Positions 35,891-44,726 of a stretch of DNA of 64,000 nt are shown here, piece by piece. Position numbers and translations under genes: made by a program. This DNA is from Arcicella aurantiaca (GTDB lineage Bacteria > Bacteroidota > Bacteroidia > Cytophagales > Spirosomataceae), in contig NZ_QGGO01000026.1 of NCBI RefSeq assembly GCF_003148625.1, forward strand, positions 1 through 64,000. Reading direction: 5' to 3'. The notes beneath the pieces are model-generated. The model did no database searches, had not been told where the DNA came from, and worked only from the letters and a program-made list of their open reading frames with translations. How positions within the stretch are numbered: position 1 is the stretch's first letter; the number at the start of each line of letters is the position of its first letter.

Positions 35891-36637
35891 ATGAATCGTA
35901 TCGACCACGTATTAATCCGCACAACTAATCTAAAAAAAGCCATTTCTGATTTTCAAGAAATGGGCTTCACGGTGTGTTTAGGTGCAAAAGCCCACAAAGC
36001 ATACAATGCCATGATTTACTTTGAAGATGAAAGTTTTATAGAATTAGTTGATGTTTCAAGATTTCCATACATTATGCAATTGTTAGCTAAAACCCATTTT
36101 ATGGACTTTATAAGCGGATTCTTCAATAGAATTTGTAGTTACAGTGTGTCTTCCGAAAATATATTAGATTTTGCCTGTTATTCTGATAATATAATTGCAA
36201 CGCATAAAAAGTTAAAAAATGAATTTAAAGTATCTCGTATTTTTAGTTTAAAGAGGCATAATGAACAATTGCAAACAATACATTGGCGGTTATTTTCTCC
36301 TCAAAATTTAAACTTACCCTTTATTATGTCAGGGTATCATCCTTATAAATACGTATCAAAAACGGTGCTTCTACACACCAATCAAACAAAAGGAATAAAG
36401 CGGATTGATGTGGGATTTTCAGAGAATGAAAATCAAATAGAAGTAAATCTGTTAAAAATGTTTTCTCCAAATCAAGTATTGGTAGAACCGAATCAAATTA
36501 GAGTTATTCTTCGGCAAAGCGAAATTCGTTATCAAAAAGCACATAAAAATGCAGTATCACGTATTACCCTTTCAAATACGATTGTTTCAAATAAAATACA
36601 AACTCTTTTTGCTCAATATTCCCTAACAATAGACTAA
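35891..36637 (+). CDS. VOC (glyoxalase-like) superfamily protein
   Basis: A 248-residue cytosolic protein starting RIDHVLIRTTNLKKAISDFQ, the classic vicinal-oxygen-chelate first strand and helix with a possible metal-binding His. YFEDESFIELVDV follows. It is most like the large Glyoxalase_3-type members. The second half is divergent, and the metal set cannot be completed by eye. Reaction unknown. It sits between the iron-uptake and redox clusters. Confidence 0.7.
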   Translation: MNRIDHVLIRTTNLKKAISDFQEMGFTVCLGAKAHKAYNAMIYFEDESFIELVDVSRFPYIMQLLAKTHFMDFISGFFNRICSYSVSSENILDFACYSDNIIATHKKLKNEFKVSRIFSLKRHNEQLQTIHWRLFSPQNLNLPFIMSGYHPYKYVSKTVLLHTNQTKGIKRIDVGFSENENQIEVNLLKMFSPNQVLVEPNQIRVILRQSEIRYQKAHKNAVSRITLSNTIVSNKIQTLFAQYSLTID

Positions 36638-36660
36638 TTGAATAAACCTGTTTAGGCGGT

Positions 36661-36683
36661 GTTGCATAGCAACGTTAACGTTG
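36661..36683. repeat. overlapping short palindromes
   Basis: GTTGCATAGCAAC (36661-36673) overlaps the perfect palindrome CAACGTTAACGTTG (36670-36683). About 50 bp later, TTTAACCCGAAAGGG and GTTTAAAC can fold too. It lies in the 187-bp gap before the DsbD-like gene; no strong terminator is evident. Confidence 0.45.
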
Positions 36684-36824
36684 AGAAAATTTTGGAACAA
36701 GCTACTCTAAAATACTTAGTTTAACCCGAAAGGGAAAGTTTAAACAGCTTCAGATTCAATAGCAAGGTGTTTTGTCAAAGTACAACTTTAAAAGAATTTA
36801 TTTATCCATTTATAATTTAAACCC

Positions 36825-38189
36825 ATGCAAACCTCACAATCTCTATTAAGTTTTCTCTCTGTTGCATTTTTGGCTGGGCTTGCCACTATTTTCATGCCCT
36901 GTATTTACCCAATTATGCCCATGACGGTCAGTTTTTTCACCAAACAAACCAATGGAAAAAGTAAAGCTCTTTTTTATGGCTTATCCATTATGTTAATTTT
37001 TGGATTAATTGGTTTTTTAACCATGATAACGGGGGCTTCATTCCTCAATTTTATCAGTACCCATTGGATTCCTAATTTGGCATTCTTTATTGTTTTTATC
37101 GTTTTTGGGGTTTCTTTATTGGGAGCTTTCGAGATTGTTTTACCCCATAACTGGGTGAATAAAGTAGATGGACTTTCGGATAGTGGTGGTTGGATTGGCA
37201 TATTTTTCATGGCTCTGACCTTAGTCGTTGTATCGTTTTCTTGCACTGCACCCTTTGTTGGCTCATTATTGGTTATGGCGGCTCAGGGCGAAGTCTTCCG
37301 TCCCTTATGGGGAATGTTGGCGTTTGGGCTACCTTTTGCCATTGTGTTTTCTTCTTTGGCGATGTTTCCGCAATGGCTCAAAAGTTTGCCAAAATCAGGC
37401 GGATGGATGAACGAAATGAAAGCCGTTATGGGTTTGGCTGAATTTGCCTTGGCACTTAAATTTTTGAGTAATATTGACCAAACTTATCATTTTGGATTGA
37501 TTTCTCGTACTACATTTCTTATTTGTTGGATTCTTATTTTCACTTTTGTTGCTTTCTATATCGCAGGAATTGTGCGTTTGCCCAAGGATTCAAAAATCAA
37601 AAAATATGCCCCTTCACGCCTCTTTTTCACGGGTTTATTTCTTGTTTTTTCGGGTTATATGGCAACGGGTATTTTCGGAAAATCATTACCAATGCTTTCT
37701 GGAATTTTACCTCCTATTGAAAATATTGGTACTTTGGAAGGTGTTTCGGCAGATAAACTTCGCCCAATGGCTCATGGTTTAGTTGGTTTCTCTGACTATG
37801 AAGATGCCTTGGAATATGCCCAAAAGGTAAATAAACCTGTATTAATTGACTTTACTGGATATGCCTGTGCCAATTGCCGCAAAATGGAAGAGTCTGTTTG
37901 GGTGAAACCTGAAATTTTGGCAAAACTCAAAAATGATTTTGTTATTGCATCACTTTATGTGGACGACAAAAAAGAGTTACCAAAGCCAAAACAGTATATT
38001 TCAAAATATGATGATGAATTAAAAAGCACTGTTGGAGATAAAAATATGGACTTAGAAATTTCAAAATTCAATAACAATGCACAACCTTTTTATGTCCTCA
38101 TTTCACCTAAAGGCGAGCAGATTGGTAGCCCAATTGGCTACTGTTCATTGTCTGAATTTTCTAATTTTTTGCATTTTTCAAAGAAGTAA
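36825..38189 (+). CDS. DsbD-like thiol transporter (beta-gamma form)
   Basis: Predicted to move electrons from cytosolic thioredoxin to periplasmic thiol proteins. The CcdA/DsbD-beta membrane domain has its Cys pair at Cys26 (FMPCIYPIMP) and Cys140 (FSCTAPF). A C-terminal thioredoxin-like gamma domain has CANC (Cys348, Cys351). The N-terminal alpha domain of classical DsbD is absent; a free-standing alpha-like protein is encoded at 44727-45194. The 454-residue length fits beta plus gamma. It heads the redox cluster. Confidence 0.88.
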   Translation: MQTSQSLLSFLSVAFLAGLATIFMPCIYPIMPMTVSFFTKQTNGKSKALFYGLSIMLIFGLIGFLTMITGASFLNFISTHWIPNLAFFIVFIVFGVSLLGAFEIVLPHNWVNKVDGLSDSGGWIGIFFMALTLVVVSFSCTAPFVGSLLVMAAQGEVFRPLWGMLAFGLPFAIVFSSLAMFPQWLKSLPKSGGWMNEMKAVMGLAEFALALKFLSNIDQTYHFGLISRTTFLICWILIFTFVAFYIAGIVRLPKDSKIKKYAPSRLFFTGLFLVFSGYMATGIFGKSLPMLSGILPPIENIGTLEGVSADKLRPMAHGLVGFSDYEDALEYAQKVNKPVLIDFTGYACANCRKMEESVWVKPEILAKLKNDFVIASLYVDDKKELPKPKQYISKYDDELKSTVGDKNMDLEISKFNNNAQPFYVLISPKGEQIGSPIGYCSLSEFSNFLHFSKK

Positions 38190-38247
38190 GTGTTTTTACT
38201 CTCTATTGTTTGTGAATATAAATTTGCGTAAATACATTTGTTAGCTT

Positions 38248-38266
38248 ATTTTTAATTAATCTAAAT
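38248..38266. promoter_or_regulatory. Fur box (redox cluster)
   Basis: ATTTTTAATTAATCTAAAT matches the other boxes well in its right half and less well in its left half. It ends eight bases before the thioredoxin gene's ATG. It would place the thioredoxin-ApbE-DUF4266-DUF3570 genes under Fur. Confidence 0.55.
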
Positions 38267-38273
38267 AAATATA

Positions 38274-38696
38274 ATGAAACCTTTACAAAAACTTATCTGC
38301 TTAAGCTTTTTATTAGCATTTCTGGCATTCAAAGCCGACACGAATATCGACTTACAGACCAAAGCAAAAAGTGAACACAAAAATATTGTCGTTTATTTTT
38401 GTGGAAGTGACTGGTGCAGCATCTGTACAAAATTCAAGAAAAGTTTTCTGGTGAAAACAGAAGTTGAAACACTCCTTCAAAGTCAATACGTTTATTATGT
38501 AGCGGATTTTCCACAACGTACTAAACTTGAACCGAATTTGGAAAAGTATAATGAATTTTTGGCGGACAAACTCAACCCAGAAGGAGAATTTCCATTGTTG
38601 GTAATTGCAGATGAAAATTTAGTGGTGAAAGAAAAAATTCATGCAACACTTTCGGAAGACTTGGCATTCCAGAAATTAAAAAATAATGGAAAATGA
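38274..38696 (+). CDS. periplasmic thioredoxin-family protein
   Basis: A 140-residue exported thioredoxin-fold protein. The signal peptide covers about residues 1-22 and the active site is WCSIC (Cys48, Cys51) in YFCGSDWCSIC, with a further Cys at 43. The form resembles DUF953/thioredoxin_7 proteins. It is probably reduced by the DsbD-like protein just upstream. The stop overlaps the ApbE start by ATGA, so the two are coupled and probably act together. Confidence 0.85.
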   Translation: MKPLQKLICLSFLLAFLAFKADTNIDLQTKAKSEHKNIVVYFCGSDWCSICTKFKKSFLVKTEVETLLQSQYVYYVADFPQRTKLEPNLEKYNEFLADKLNPEGEFPLLVIADENLVVKEKIHATLSEDLAFQKLKNNGK

Positions 38697-39658
38697 TTGA
38701 ATCGAGTCCTCGAATATTAAATGTCTATTCGGAATCTAAAAAATCAATGAGTTCGACATTAGATATTACAATACTTCATGATAGAAATTTACCCGATGAG
38801 GCAAAATGTTTAATACAGTTAGGATATGATGAAGCAAACCGTTTAATCAATATAATTTCAGCTTGGCAAGAAGGAACGGAATTATTTTGCGTCAATCAAC
38901 AGGCAGGAATTAAACCTGTAAAAGTAGGTGATGAACTTTTTTATTTAGTAAAAAGAAGTTTAAAATTATCTATTCTAACAGATGGACTTTTTGATGTAAC
39001 ATTTGCTTCTATTGATAAAATTTGGTATTTCGATAAACCACTTGTTGAGAAACCATCAGATGATAAAATTAAAGCGTCAATCAAAAATATCAACTACGAA
39101 TTTATCGAATTAGACGAACAGAATAAAACTATTTTTATTCGTAATAGAGGCACAAAAATAGAGTTGGGGGCAATCGGGAAGGGGTATATTGCCAATAAAA
39201 TAAAAGCGAAATTGATAAGTTTAGGAATTGATTCTGGATTGGTAAATGCGGGAGGTGATTTGGTATCATGGGGAAAAAGTATTCATCCTGACGGTATTTG
39301 GAAGGTAGGAATTGCTGACCCAAACAAAAACACTGACTACATAGGTTGGCTTCCAATTCAGAATGAAGCTATCGCTACATCGGGAAACTACGAACGTTTT
39401 GCGTTAATTGATGGAAAAAGATATTCCCACATAATTAATCCCAAAACGGGGTATCCTGTTAAAGGAATTAAAAGTGTAACCGTTTTGAGTCCAGACCCTG
39501 AATTATGCGATGTTATGGCAACCTCAATTTTCTTGATGGGACGCAAGAAGGGTTTAGATTTTGCAAACAATTTTAACGATATCCGTTGCTTCATTGTCGA
39601 TGATAATGGTGATTACTATTATTCAGATAATTTAGAAAAAAGATACTATCAAAAATAA
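38693..39658 (+). CDS. apbE: ApbE-family FAD:protein FMN transferase
   Basis: Predicted to attach FMN covalently to Ser/Thr of a partner protein. Landmarks are TDGLFDVTF, the FAD-binding GAIGKGYIANKI, VNAGGDLVSWG, ATSGNYERF and the Mg-binding Asp in CDVMATSIF. There is no signal peptide or lipobox, unusual for Gram-negative ApbE proteins, so flavinylation may occur in the cytosol or export may use a cryptic route. No standard FMN-binding-domain substrate lies nearby; the small DUF4266 protein two genes downstream is a possible target. Confidence 0.9.
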   Translation: MIESSPRILNVYSESKKSMSSTLDITILHDRNLPDEAKCLIQLGYDEANRLINIISAWQEGTELFCVNQQAGIKPVKVGDELFYLVKRSLKLSILTDGLFDVTFASIDKIWYFDKPLVEKPSDDKIKASIKNINYEFIELDEQNKTIFIRNRGTKIELGAIGKGYIANKIKAKLISLGIDSGLVNAGGDLVSWGKSIHPDGIWKVGIADPNKNTDYIGWLPIQNEAIATSGNYERFALIDGKRYSHIINPKTGYPVKGIKSVTVLSPDPELCDVMATSIFLMGRKKGLDFANNFNDIRCFIVDDNGDYYYSDNLEKRYYQK

Positions 39659-39667
39659 TTATTTATT

Positions 39668-40762
39668 ATGAAATCATTTTTAACAAGAATGCAACAATTG
39701 GCATTAGCTGGTTTTGTAGCATTCATGGGTTTATCGTGTACTTCAAACACCGATAATGACCCCCTCTATGAAACACCAACTCTCACGACGCTTTCGAGCG
39801 GAGTCACAGATAGGCTTACCAGAGTCCAATTTTTGAATGAAAATATAGGTTATGTTTCAGGACAAGCAGGCGTTATTCTAAAAACTACTGATGGTGGCAA
39901 AACTTGGGCGAAACAATCTTCTGGAACTACCGTTGCGATTAATAGTTTGAACTTTATTGACGAAAAAACTGGATGGGCGGTTGGTGCAACAACTACCGTT
40001 GGTACAAGTACAGTTTCTACAATTCTGAACACGACTGATGGTGGCACTACTTGGACAAGACAAACCGTTGGCGGTACTGCTCGGGCTTTAAATTCCGTCA
40101 AATTTATTGACAAAAATACAGGTTGGGCAGTTGGAGCAAATGGGACAATCTATAATACGACCAACGGCGGAAACACTTGGGCAATTCAAGCAAATATTGA
40201 TACTTTAGGAATGCGTGGCAGTTGGGTGCGTAAACGTATAGCGGCAGGCGAAAACACAACAAGCACAACAAATGGAACAATTGGCGGTACAACACTCAAC
40301 TATATTCATGCCATTGACGCTAAAAATTTATACATTTTAGGAAATGCTGGGTATATTTTTAAGTCTATCGATGGTGGAAATAGTTGGAAATGGATGGAAA
40401 CTGAAAGCCTAAATGCAGTCTATGGTATTTCATATCCTTCCACCAATACTGCATTTATTTGTGGAGCAAACGGTATGATTTTGAAAATGAATACTAATGG
40501 AACTTTTGAAGACAGAACCAATAAAGCAAATACTCGTTCTTTCAGAGATTTATATTTTGTAAATGAAAACTATGGCTGGGCAATTGGCGAACATGGATAC
40601 ATTTATAAAACAACCAATGGCGGAAAATATTGGGGACAAGAAGTTGACCCGTCGCAAGTTTATATTTTTTATTCATGCTTTTTTGTAAAGCCTGACCTCG
40701 GATATTTCGTTGGAAATAACGGTACTATCGTGAAAGTACAAGACATTAAATTAACCAATTAA
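39668..40762 (+). CDS. YCF48/BNR-repeat lipoprotein
   Basis: Predicted surface or periplasmic seven-bladed beta-propeller. A lipobox is present (MGLSC, Cys near residue 24). Five Asp-box-like turns can be read: TTDGGKTW, TTDGGTTW, TTNGGNTW, SIDGGNSW and TTNGGKYW. These resemble YCF48/HCF136, a photosystem II assembly factor in phototrophs; here a scaffold role is more likely. It is nine bases after apbE and 11 before the DUF4266 gene, so all are one operon. A similar lipoprotein lies at 42325. Confidence 0.85.
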   Translation: MKSFLTRMQQLALAGFVAFMGLSCTSNTDNDPLYETPTLTTLSSGVTDRLTRVQFLNENIGYVSGQAGVILKTTDGGKTWAKQSSGTTVAINSLNFIDEKTGWAVGATTTVGTSTVSTILNTTDGGTTWTRQTVGGTARALNSVKFIDKNTGWAVGANGTIYNTTNGGNTWAIQANIDTLGMRGSWVRKRIAAGENTTSTTNGTIGGTTLNYIHAIDAKNLYILGNAGYIFKSIDGGNSWKWMETESLNAVYGISYPSTNTAFICGANGMILKMNTNGTFEDRTNKANTRSFRDLYFVNENYGWAIGEHGYIYKTTNGGKYWGQEVDPSQVYIFYSCFFVKPDLGYFVGNNGTIVKVQDIKLTN

Positions 40763-40773
40763 CCCCTGCAAAC

Positions 40774-40986
40774 ATGAAACGTATATACATTTTATTAGCA
40801 TTATTTACTTTAGGAGCAAGTAGTTGTTCGGTTGTTAAACCATATCAAAGACAATATGTAAACGACTATACCATGAGCCAGAGTCCATTATCTGTTGAAA
40901 AAGCAGAATCAGAAGGATTTACTTATAGAGAAGGGGCTTCTGGTGGAGAAGGCGGAAAAATTGGTGGTGGATGTGGCTGTAATTAA
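40774..40986 (+). CDS. DUF4266 small lipoprotein with GGGCGCN tail
   Basis: A 70-residue lipoprotein. The N-terminal signal ends at Cys18, and a glycine-rich C-terminus carries YREGASGGEGG and the final GGGCGCN (Cys67, Cys69). GAS at residues 54-56 loosely resembles the SGAT/SGAS acceptor motif of ApbE substrates; this is only a suggestion. The family is regularly linked to DUF3570 and ApbE genes, as here. Its function is not established. The gene is shorter than many predictors accept. Confidence 0.88.
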   Translation: MKRIYILLALFTLGASSCSVVKPYQRQYVNDYTMSQSPLSVEKAESEGFTYREGASGGEGGKIGGGCGCN

Positions 40987-41004
40987 TCAATAAAAAGAAA
41001 GAAA

Positions 41005-42315
41005 ATGACTAAAAATAGACTAAATCTAACACTGGCATTGGTATGTTTTGCCTGTATCGGATTTTCACAAAATAGAGTGCCACAGGCTACTAAAGAGGTA
41101 GAAAGTGAGAAAAAACCGATTAAAGTTAGCTTATTAAGCAACTACTATGAACAAGACGGAGAACATGGAGCAACCAATGGTGGAAAAGGCTCTCAGGATT
41201 TATACAGTTATACTCAAGAAGGAAGTATATTTTTACCAGTAAGTAAACGTGTTGGCGTTAAACTGAGTGGTGGAGTAGATTATTTTACGGCAGCTTCCTA
41301 TTTAGATATTGATAAATACAAAACTTCTGCCAGTTCTGGAAACAGTGGGGTTAGCGTAGATGAAACCCGTACTTATGGAGGAATTGGTATTGATTTTTCT
41401 AATAAAAATCAAACCAAAACCATGTCTCCATACGTTGGTTTTTCAAAGGAGTATGATGTCAATTCTCTTACTTTGGGTTATTCTCATTCTTTAATAAACC
41501 CTACTTCTGGGTCTGTGTTGTCGTTTAAACTTAACTCTATTATGGATACTTGGATGCTGATATATCCGGGGGAGTTTAGAAATACTAACGACGAATATGA
41601 TGCAGGAACAAGTGCGTCTGATAAAGGAACTAAAATAAACCCTAATGCAATACCCATTGTTAATAGTGGAGACACCAAAACGAAAGATGGTAAAACTTAT
41701 GGCATAGATAATCGTTATTCTAATGCTATCGGAGCAAATTACGCATTCAATATTAACAAAAAAATGAATGCTCTTATTGGGGTTGATGCTATTTTTCAAA
41801 AAGGACTTCTCAATACACCGTTTTACAGAGTGTATTTCAAAGATGGCGTGATTGATGAATATTCTAAAACCGTTGCCATTGAAAAACTGCCTCGACTAAG
41901 ACACAAATTGGCTATCTACGGACGCTTCAACTGGTTTCTCAATAAATTTGTAGTATTACGTACAAGTTTGAGATTATATAAAGATGATTGGGGTATCAAT
42001 TCTGCGACTTTTGACCTCACTGTCCCTGTAAAAGTAACTCGGGCAGTAACTATTTCACCATTTGTAAAGGTTCATGCCCAAACAGCGTCTGATTATTTTG
42101 CGGGTTATGGACGTCATTTACTGACTGACCAATATTATACCAGCGACTTTGACTTATCGCAACTACAATCACAAAAAATCGGTGGTACGCTTCGTCTTGT
42201 TCCATTTCATAAATTTCTTAATGTGAAGTCATTAGATTTAAGATATGCACATTATAAGCGAAGCGATGGGCTAACAGGTAATTCCATTACTGCTGAATTA
42301 AGTTTTGAATTTTAA
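41005..42315 (+). CDS. DUF3570 outer-membrane beta-barrel
   Basis: A 436-residue exported protein. The signal peptide ends near IGFSQ (residue 22). The rest alternates short polar turns and aromatic strands and ends ITAELSFEF, with terminal Phe as in outer-membrane barrels. DUF3570 proteins are uncharacterised but are consistently encoded beside DUF4266 lipoproteins. It may anchor or export the small lipoprotein. It lies 18 bp after the DUF4266 gene and nine before the second YCF48 gene. Confidence 0.87.
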   Translation: MTKNRLNLTLALVCFACIGFSQNRVPQATKEVESEKKPIKVSLLSNYYEQDGEHGATNGGKGSQDLYSYTQEGSIFLPVSKRVGVKLSGGVDYFTAASYLDIDKYKTSASSGNSGVSVDETRTYGGIGIDFSNKNQTKTMSPYVGFSKEYDVNSLTLGYSHSLINPTSGSVLSFKLNSIMDTWMLIYPGEFRNTNDEYDAGTSASDKGTKINPNAIPIVNSGDTKTKDGKTYGIDNRYSNAIGANYAFNINKKMNALIGVDAIFQKGLLNTPFYRVYFKDGVIDEYSKTVAIEKLPRLRHKLAIYGRFNWFLNKFVVLRTSLRLYKDDWGINSATFDLTVPVKVTRAVTISPFVKVHAQTASDYFAGYGRHLLTDQYYTSDFDLSQLQSQKIGGTLRLVPFHKFLNVKSLDLRYAHYKRSDGLTGNSITAELSFEF

Positions 42316-42324
42316 TATCACTAA

Positions 42325-43422
42325 ATGATAATGAAAAATAATCATCAAGTATGGAAAAAGGGAGTGATTTTAGCCCTTTTTTCGCTAATTTTTTCTGCTT
42401 GTAAAGAAGTAGAAGTGGAAGCTGGAGAAGCCGAAAGTAATATCTATATTAACCTTCAACATAGTGGCACAACTGAAAATTTACGTTCAGTTCACTTTTT
42501 TGATGCTTCCAACGGGCTAACCGTTGGAACAACAGGTGGATTGTACAGAACTGCTAATGGAGGACAGTCTTGGACAAAAACCTTTCCCATACCAATGGAT
42601 ACGGCAAAAAGTATTATTGACACGACCATTGTTTATAATAGAATTTATTTCCAAAATAGTCAAAATGGTTGGATATTAGGCACATACAATGCACGAACAG
42701 CAACTTCAACAACCGTTGCCGCAAGAAAAACAGCCTTGCTGAAAACTCAAAATGGAGGAGTAACATGGGTAAATAAAAATTTTGATGCAACCGTCAAAAC
42801 ATTTACAGCAATTCGCTTTTTTGATGAAAACATAGGCTATGTCATTGGTAATACTGGACTAATTTATAAAACTAATGATGGGGGAAATACATGGACACAA
42901 CAGATTTCTGGTGTAACTTCAAATTTAAGAGATATTACCATTATCAGTAGCACAACTGCAATGATTGTTGGCCCTAATGGCGTATTACTCAAAACACAAA
43001 ATGGGGGTGAAACTTGGGAAAAATTAACCACTCCGGGAAGTAGAGCTTTTTATAAAATTAAATTTATCAATAGTCTATACGGATACATTGTTGGTGGTGG
43101 TGAAGGCAATACACCTAACGCAGATAAGGCTTTTGTCTATAAAATAGATATTCATGGCAACTTTACGGACTTGACCAATAGATATTACTCCGTTTTTTAT
43201 CTCTACGGCGTACATTCATCTACCGATGGCAATGAGTTATGGACAGCAGGACATTTAGGACAAATATTTAGGTCTAAAGATGGTGGAAAAACATGGTCAG
43301 ACGAGTTAAGTAAATCTCAGCGTTCTGAAATTTTATATGATATTTCATTCCCAACCGAACGTATAGGCTATTTCGTTGGAGATGGGGGCGTTGTATTAAA
43401 GGTTGATTTGGATAGAGAGTAA
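42325..43422 (+). CDS. second YCF48/BNR-repeat lipoprotein
   Basis: A 365-residue paralogue of the 39668 product. A lipobox (IFSAC, Cys near residue 27) is followed by five turns TANGGQSW, TQNGGVTW, TNDGGNTW, TQNGGETW and SKDGGKTW. The ATG at 42331 is an equally good start. The pair flanks DUF4266 and DUF3570, suggesting two propellers that scaffold the same envelope complex. The operon ends at the terminator 19 bp downstream. Confidence 0.85.
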   Translation: MIMKNNHQVWKKGVILALFSLIFSACKEVEVEAGEAESNIYINLQHSGTTENLRSVHFFDASNGLTVGTTGGLYRTANGGQSWTKTFPIPMDTAKSIIDTTIVYNRIYFQNSQNGWILGTYNARTATSTTVAARKTALLKTQNGGVTWVNKNFDATVKTFTAIRFFDENIGYVIGNTGLIYKTNDGGNTWTQQISGVTSNLRDITIISSTTAMIVGPNGVLLKTQNGGETWEKLTTPGSRAFYKIKFINSLYGYIVGGGEGNTPNADKAFVYKIDIHGNFTDLTNRYYSVFYLYGVHSSTDGNELWTAGHLGQIFRSKDGGKTWSDELSKSQRSEILYDISFPTERIGYFVGDGGVVLKVDLDRE

Positions 43423-43440
43423 TATTACCCGAGATTAATC

Positions 43441-43472
43441 AAACTGTCACAGCAATGCCGTGACAGTTTTTT
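43441..43472 (+). terminator. intrinsic terminator of the ApbE-DUF3570 operon
   Basis: The arms AAACTGTCAC and GTGACAGTTT enclose AGCAATGCC, followed by TTTTTT. A strong rho-independent design. Confidence 0.92.
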
Positions 43473-43473
43473 A

Positions 43474-43627
43474 ATTAGACTTCTTGCGAAGATAAAATGG
43501 TATATTTTCGAGTGAAAATAGAGAGAATTTTGAAAGCAAAACAAAGCTACCCTTGAAAAATATTCTCGTTATTGGTAGCCGAAAAGATGTTGTTTTACGG
43601 CTTAATACACATTCGCAAGAAGCCTAT
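43474..43627. repeat. palindromic repeat element 3 (largest interior)
   Basis: The left end ATTAGACTTCTTGCGAA (43474-43490) pairs with TTCGCAAGAAGCCTAT at 43612-43627. The roughly 120-nt interior includes GGTATATTTTCGAGTGAAAA and GATGTTGTTTTACG as in element 2, plus an extra segment. A perfect 10-bp hairpin (TATCAATGAC / GTCATTGATA, 43625-43654) overlaps its right end. Confidence 0.85.
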
Positions 43628-43708
43628 CAATGACTCTGAATAGTGTCATTGATAGATTTAAGAAAATAGGCAATAGGACGAAGTTCATAAACACAACATA
43701 TATTTTCG

Positions 43709-44644
43709 ATGGAAAAAGAAACTACTAATGTCCTAATTATTGGCTCAGGCCCTGCGGGGTACACTGCTGCTATTTATGCTTCACGAGCAGGACTAAATCC
43801 AATTTTATATCAAGGTTCGCAACCCGGAGGACAATTAACAATCACTACCGAAGTCGAAAACTTTCCGGGGTATCCCAATGGAATAACTGGTCCAGAAATG
43901 ATGGAACAACTAAAATCACAGGCAGAACGTTTCGGAACAGACCTTCGTTATGGCATGGTCACATCAGTTGATTTTAGTAGTTCTCCTCATTTAGTAACCA
44001 TTGACGGCACCCAACAATTAAAGGCTAAAACAGTAATTATAGCCACTGGTGCATCTGCCAAATGGTTAGGGCTTGAGTCAGAACAAAGACTCAATGGACG
44101 TGGAGTATCAGCTTGTGCTGTATGCGATGGCTTTTTCTTTCGTGGACAAACGGTTGCCATTGTGGGTGGCGGAGATACAGCAGCAGAAGAAGCTTGCTAC
44201 TTGGCTAATCTATGCAAAAAGGTGTACCTTATTGTTCGTAGAGATGAATTGAGGGCTTCTGAAATTATGCAAAAAAGAGTTAAAAATACTGCTAATATCG
44301 AAATTCTATGGAACTCCGAAACCGTAGAAATATTAGGAAAAGAAGAGGTAGAGGGCGTAAAACTAATCAATACGATTAGTCAAAAAGAATCCGAAATATC
44401 CGTTTCGGGCTTCTTTGTAGCCATTGGACACCAACCCAACACAAGTATTTTCAAGGAATATCTGGCATTAGATTCCACAGGCTATATTGAGGTAATCAAA
44501 GGGTCGAGCAAAACTAATGTAGCAGGTGTATTTGCTTGTGGCGATGCACAAGACAAAGAATATCGACAAGCCATAACTGCGGCTGGCTCTGGTTGTATGG
44601 CAGCTCTTGACGCAGAACGTTTTTTGGCAAATCAAACGCATTAA
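43709..44644 (+). CDS. trxB: thioredoxin reductase
   Basis: NADPH-dependent FAD enzyme that reduces thioredoxin in the cytosol. The FAD site is IIGSGPAGYTAAIYASRA (about residues 10-27), the redox pair is CAVC (Cys136, Cys139), the NADPH site is VAIVGGGDTAAEEA, and FACGDAQDKEYRQA closes the FAD domain. The 311 residues are standard. In this cluster it could supply electrons, through thioredoxin, to the DsbD-like transporter. It has its own terminator downstream and is probably separately transcribed. Confidence 0.96.
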   Translation: MEKETTNVLIIGSGPAGYTAAIYASRAGLNPILYQGSQPGGQLTITTEVENFPGYPNGITGPEMMEQLKSQAERFGTDLRYGMVTSVDFSSSPHLVTIDGTQQLKAKTVIIATGASAKWLGLESEQRLNGRGVSACAVCDGFFFRGQTVAIVGGGDTAAEEACYLANLCKKVYLIVRRDELRASEIMQKRVKNTANIEILWNSETVEILGKEEVEGVKLINTISQKESEISVSGFFVAIGHQPNTSIFKEYLALDSTGYIEVIKGSSKTNVAGVFACGDAQDKEYRQAITAAGSGCMAALDAERFLANQTH

Positions 44645-44675
44645 TAAACAATTTAGAATCCATTTATTAGTGCTG

Positions 44676-44706
44676 AAACAGTCATCTTTTCGGTGACTGT
44701 TTTTTA
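44676..44706 (+). terminator. intrinsic terminator after trxB
   Basis: The arms AAACAGTCA and TGACTGTTT enclose TCTTTTCGG, followed by a run of T. Confidence 0.9.
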
Positions 44707-44726
44707 ACTATTATTAATCTTCAATT

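Noticed and set aside
39668-43422. Photosystem II assembly function for the YCF48-like proteins
   Set aside because: The similarity is to the repeat fold only; no phototrophy genes are present and both proteins are lipoproteins in a redox operon.
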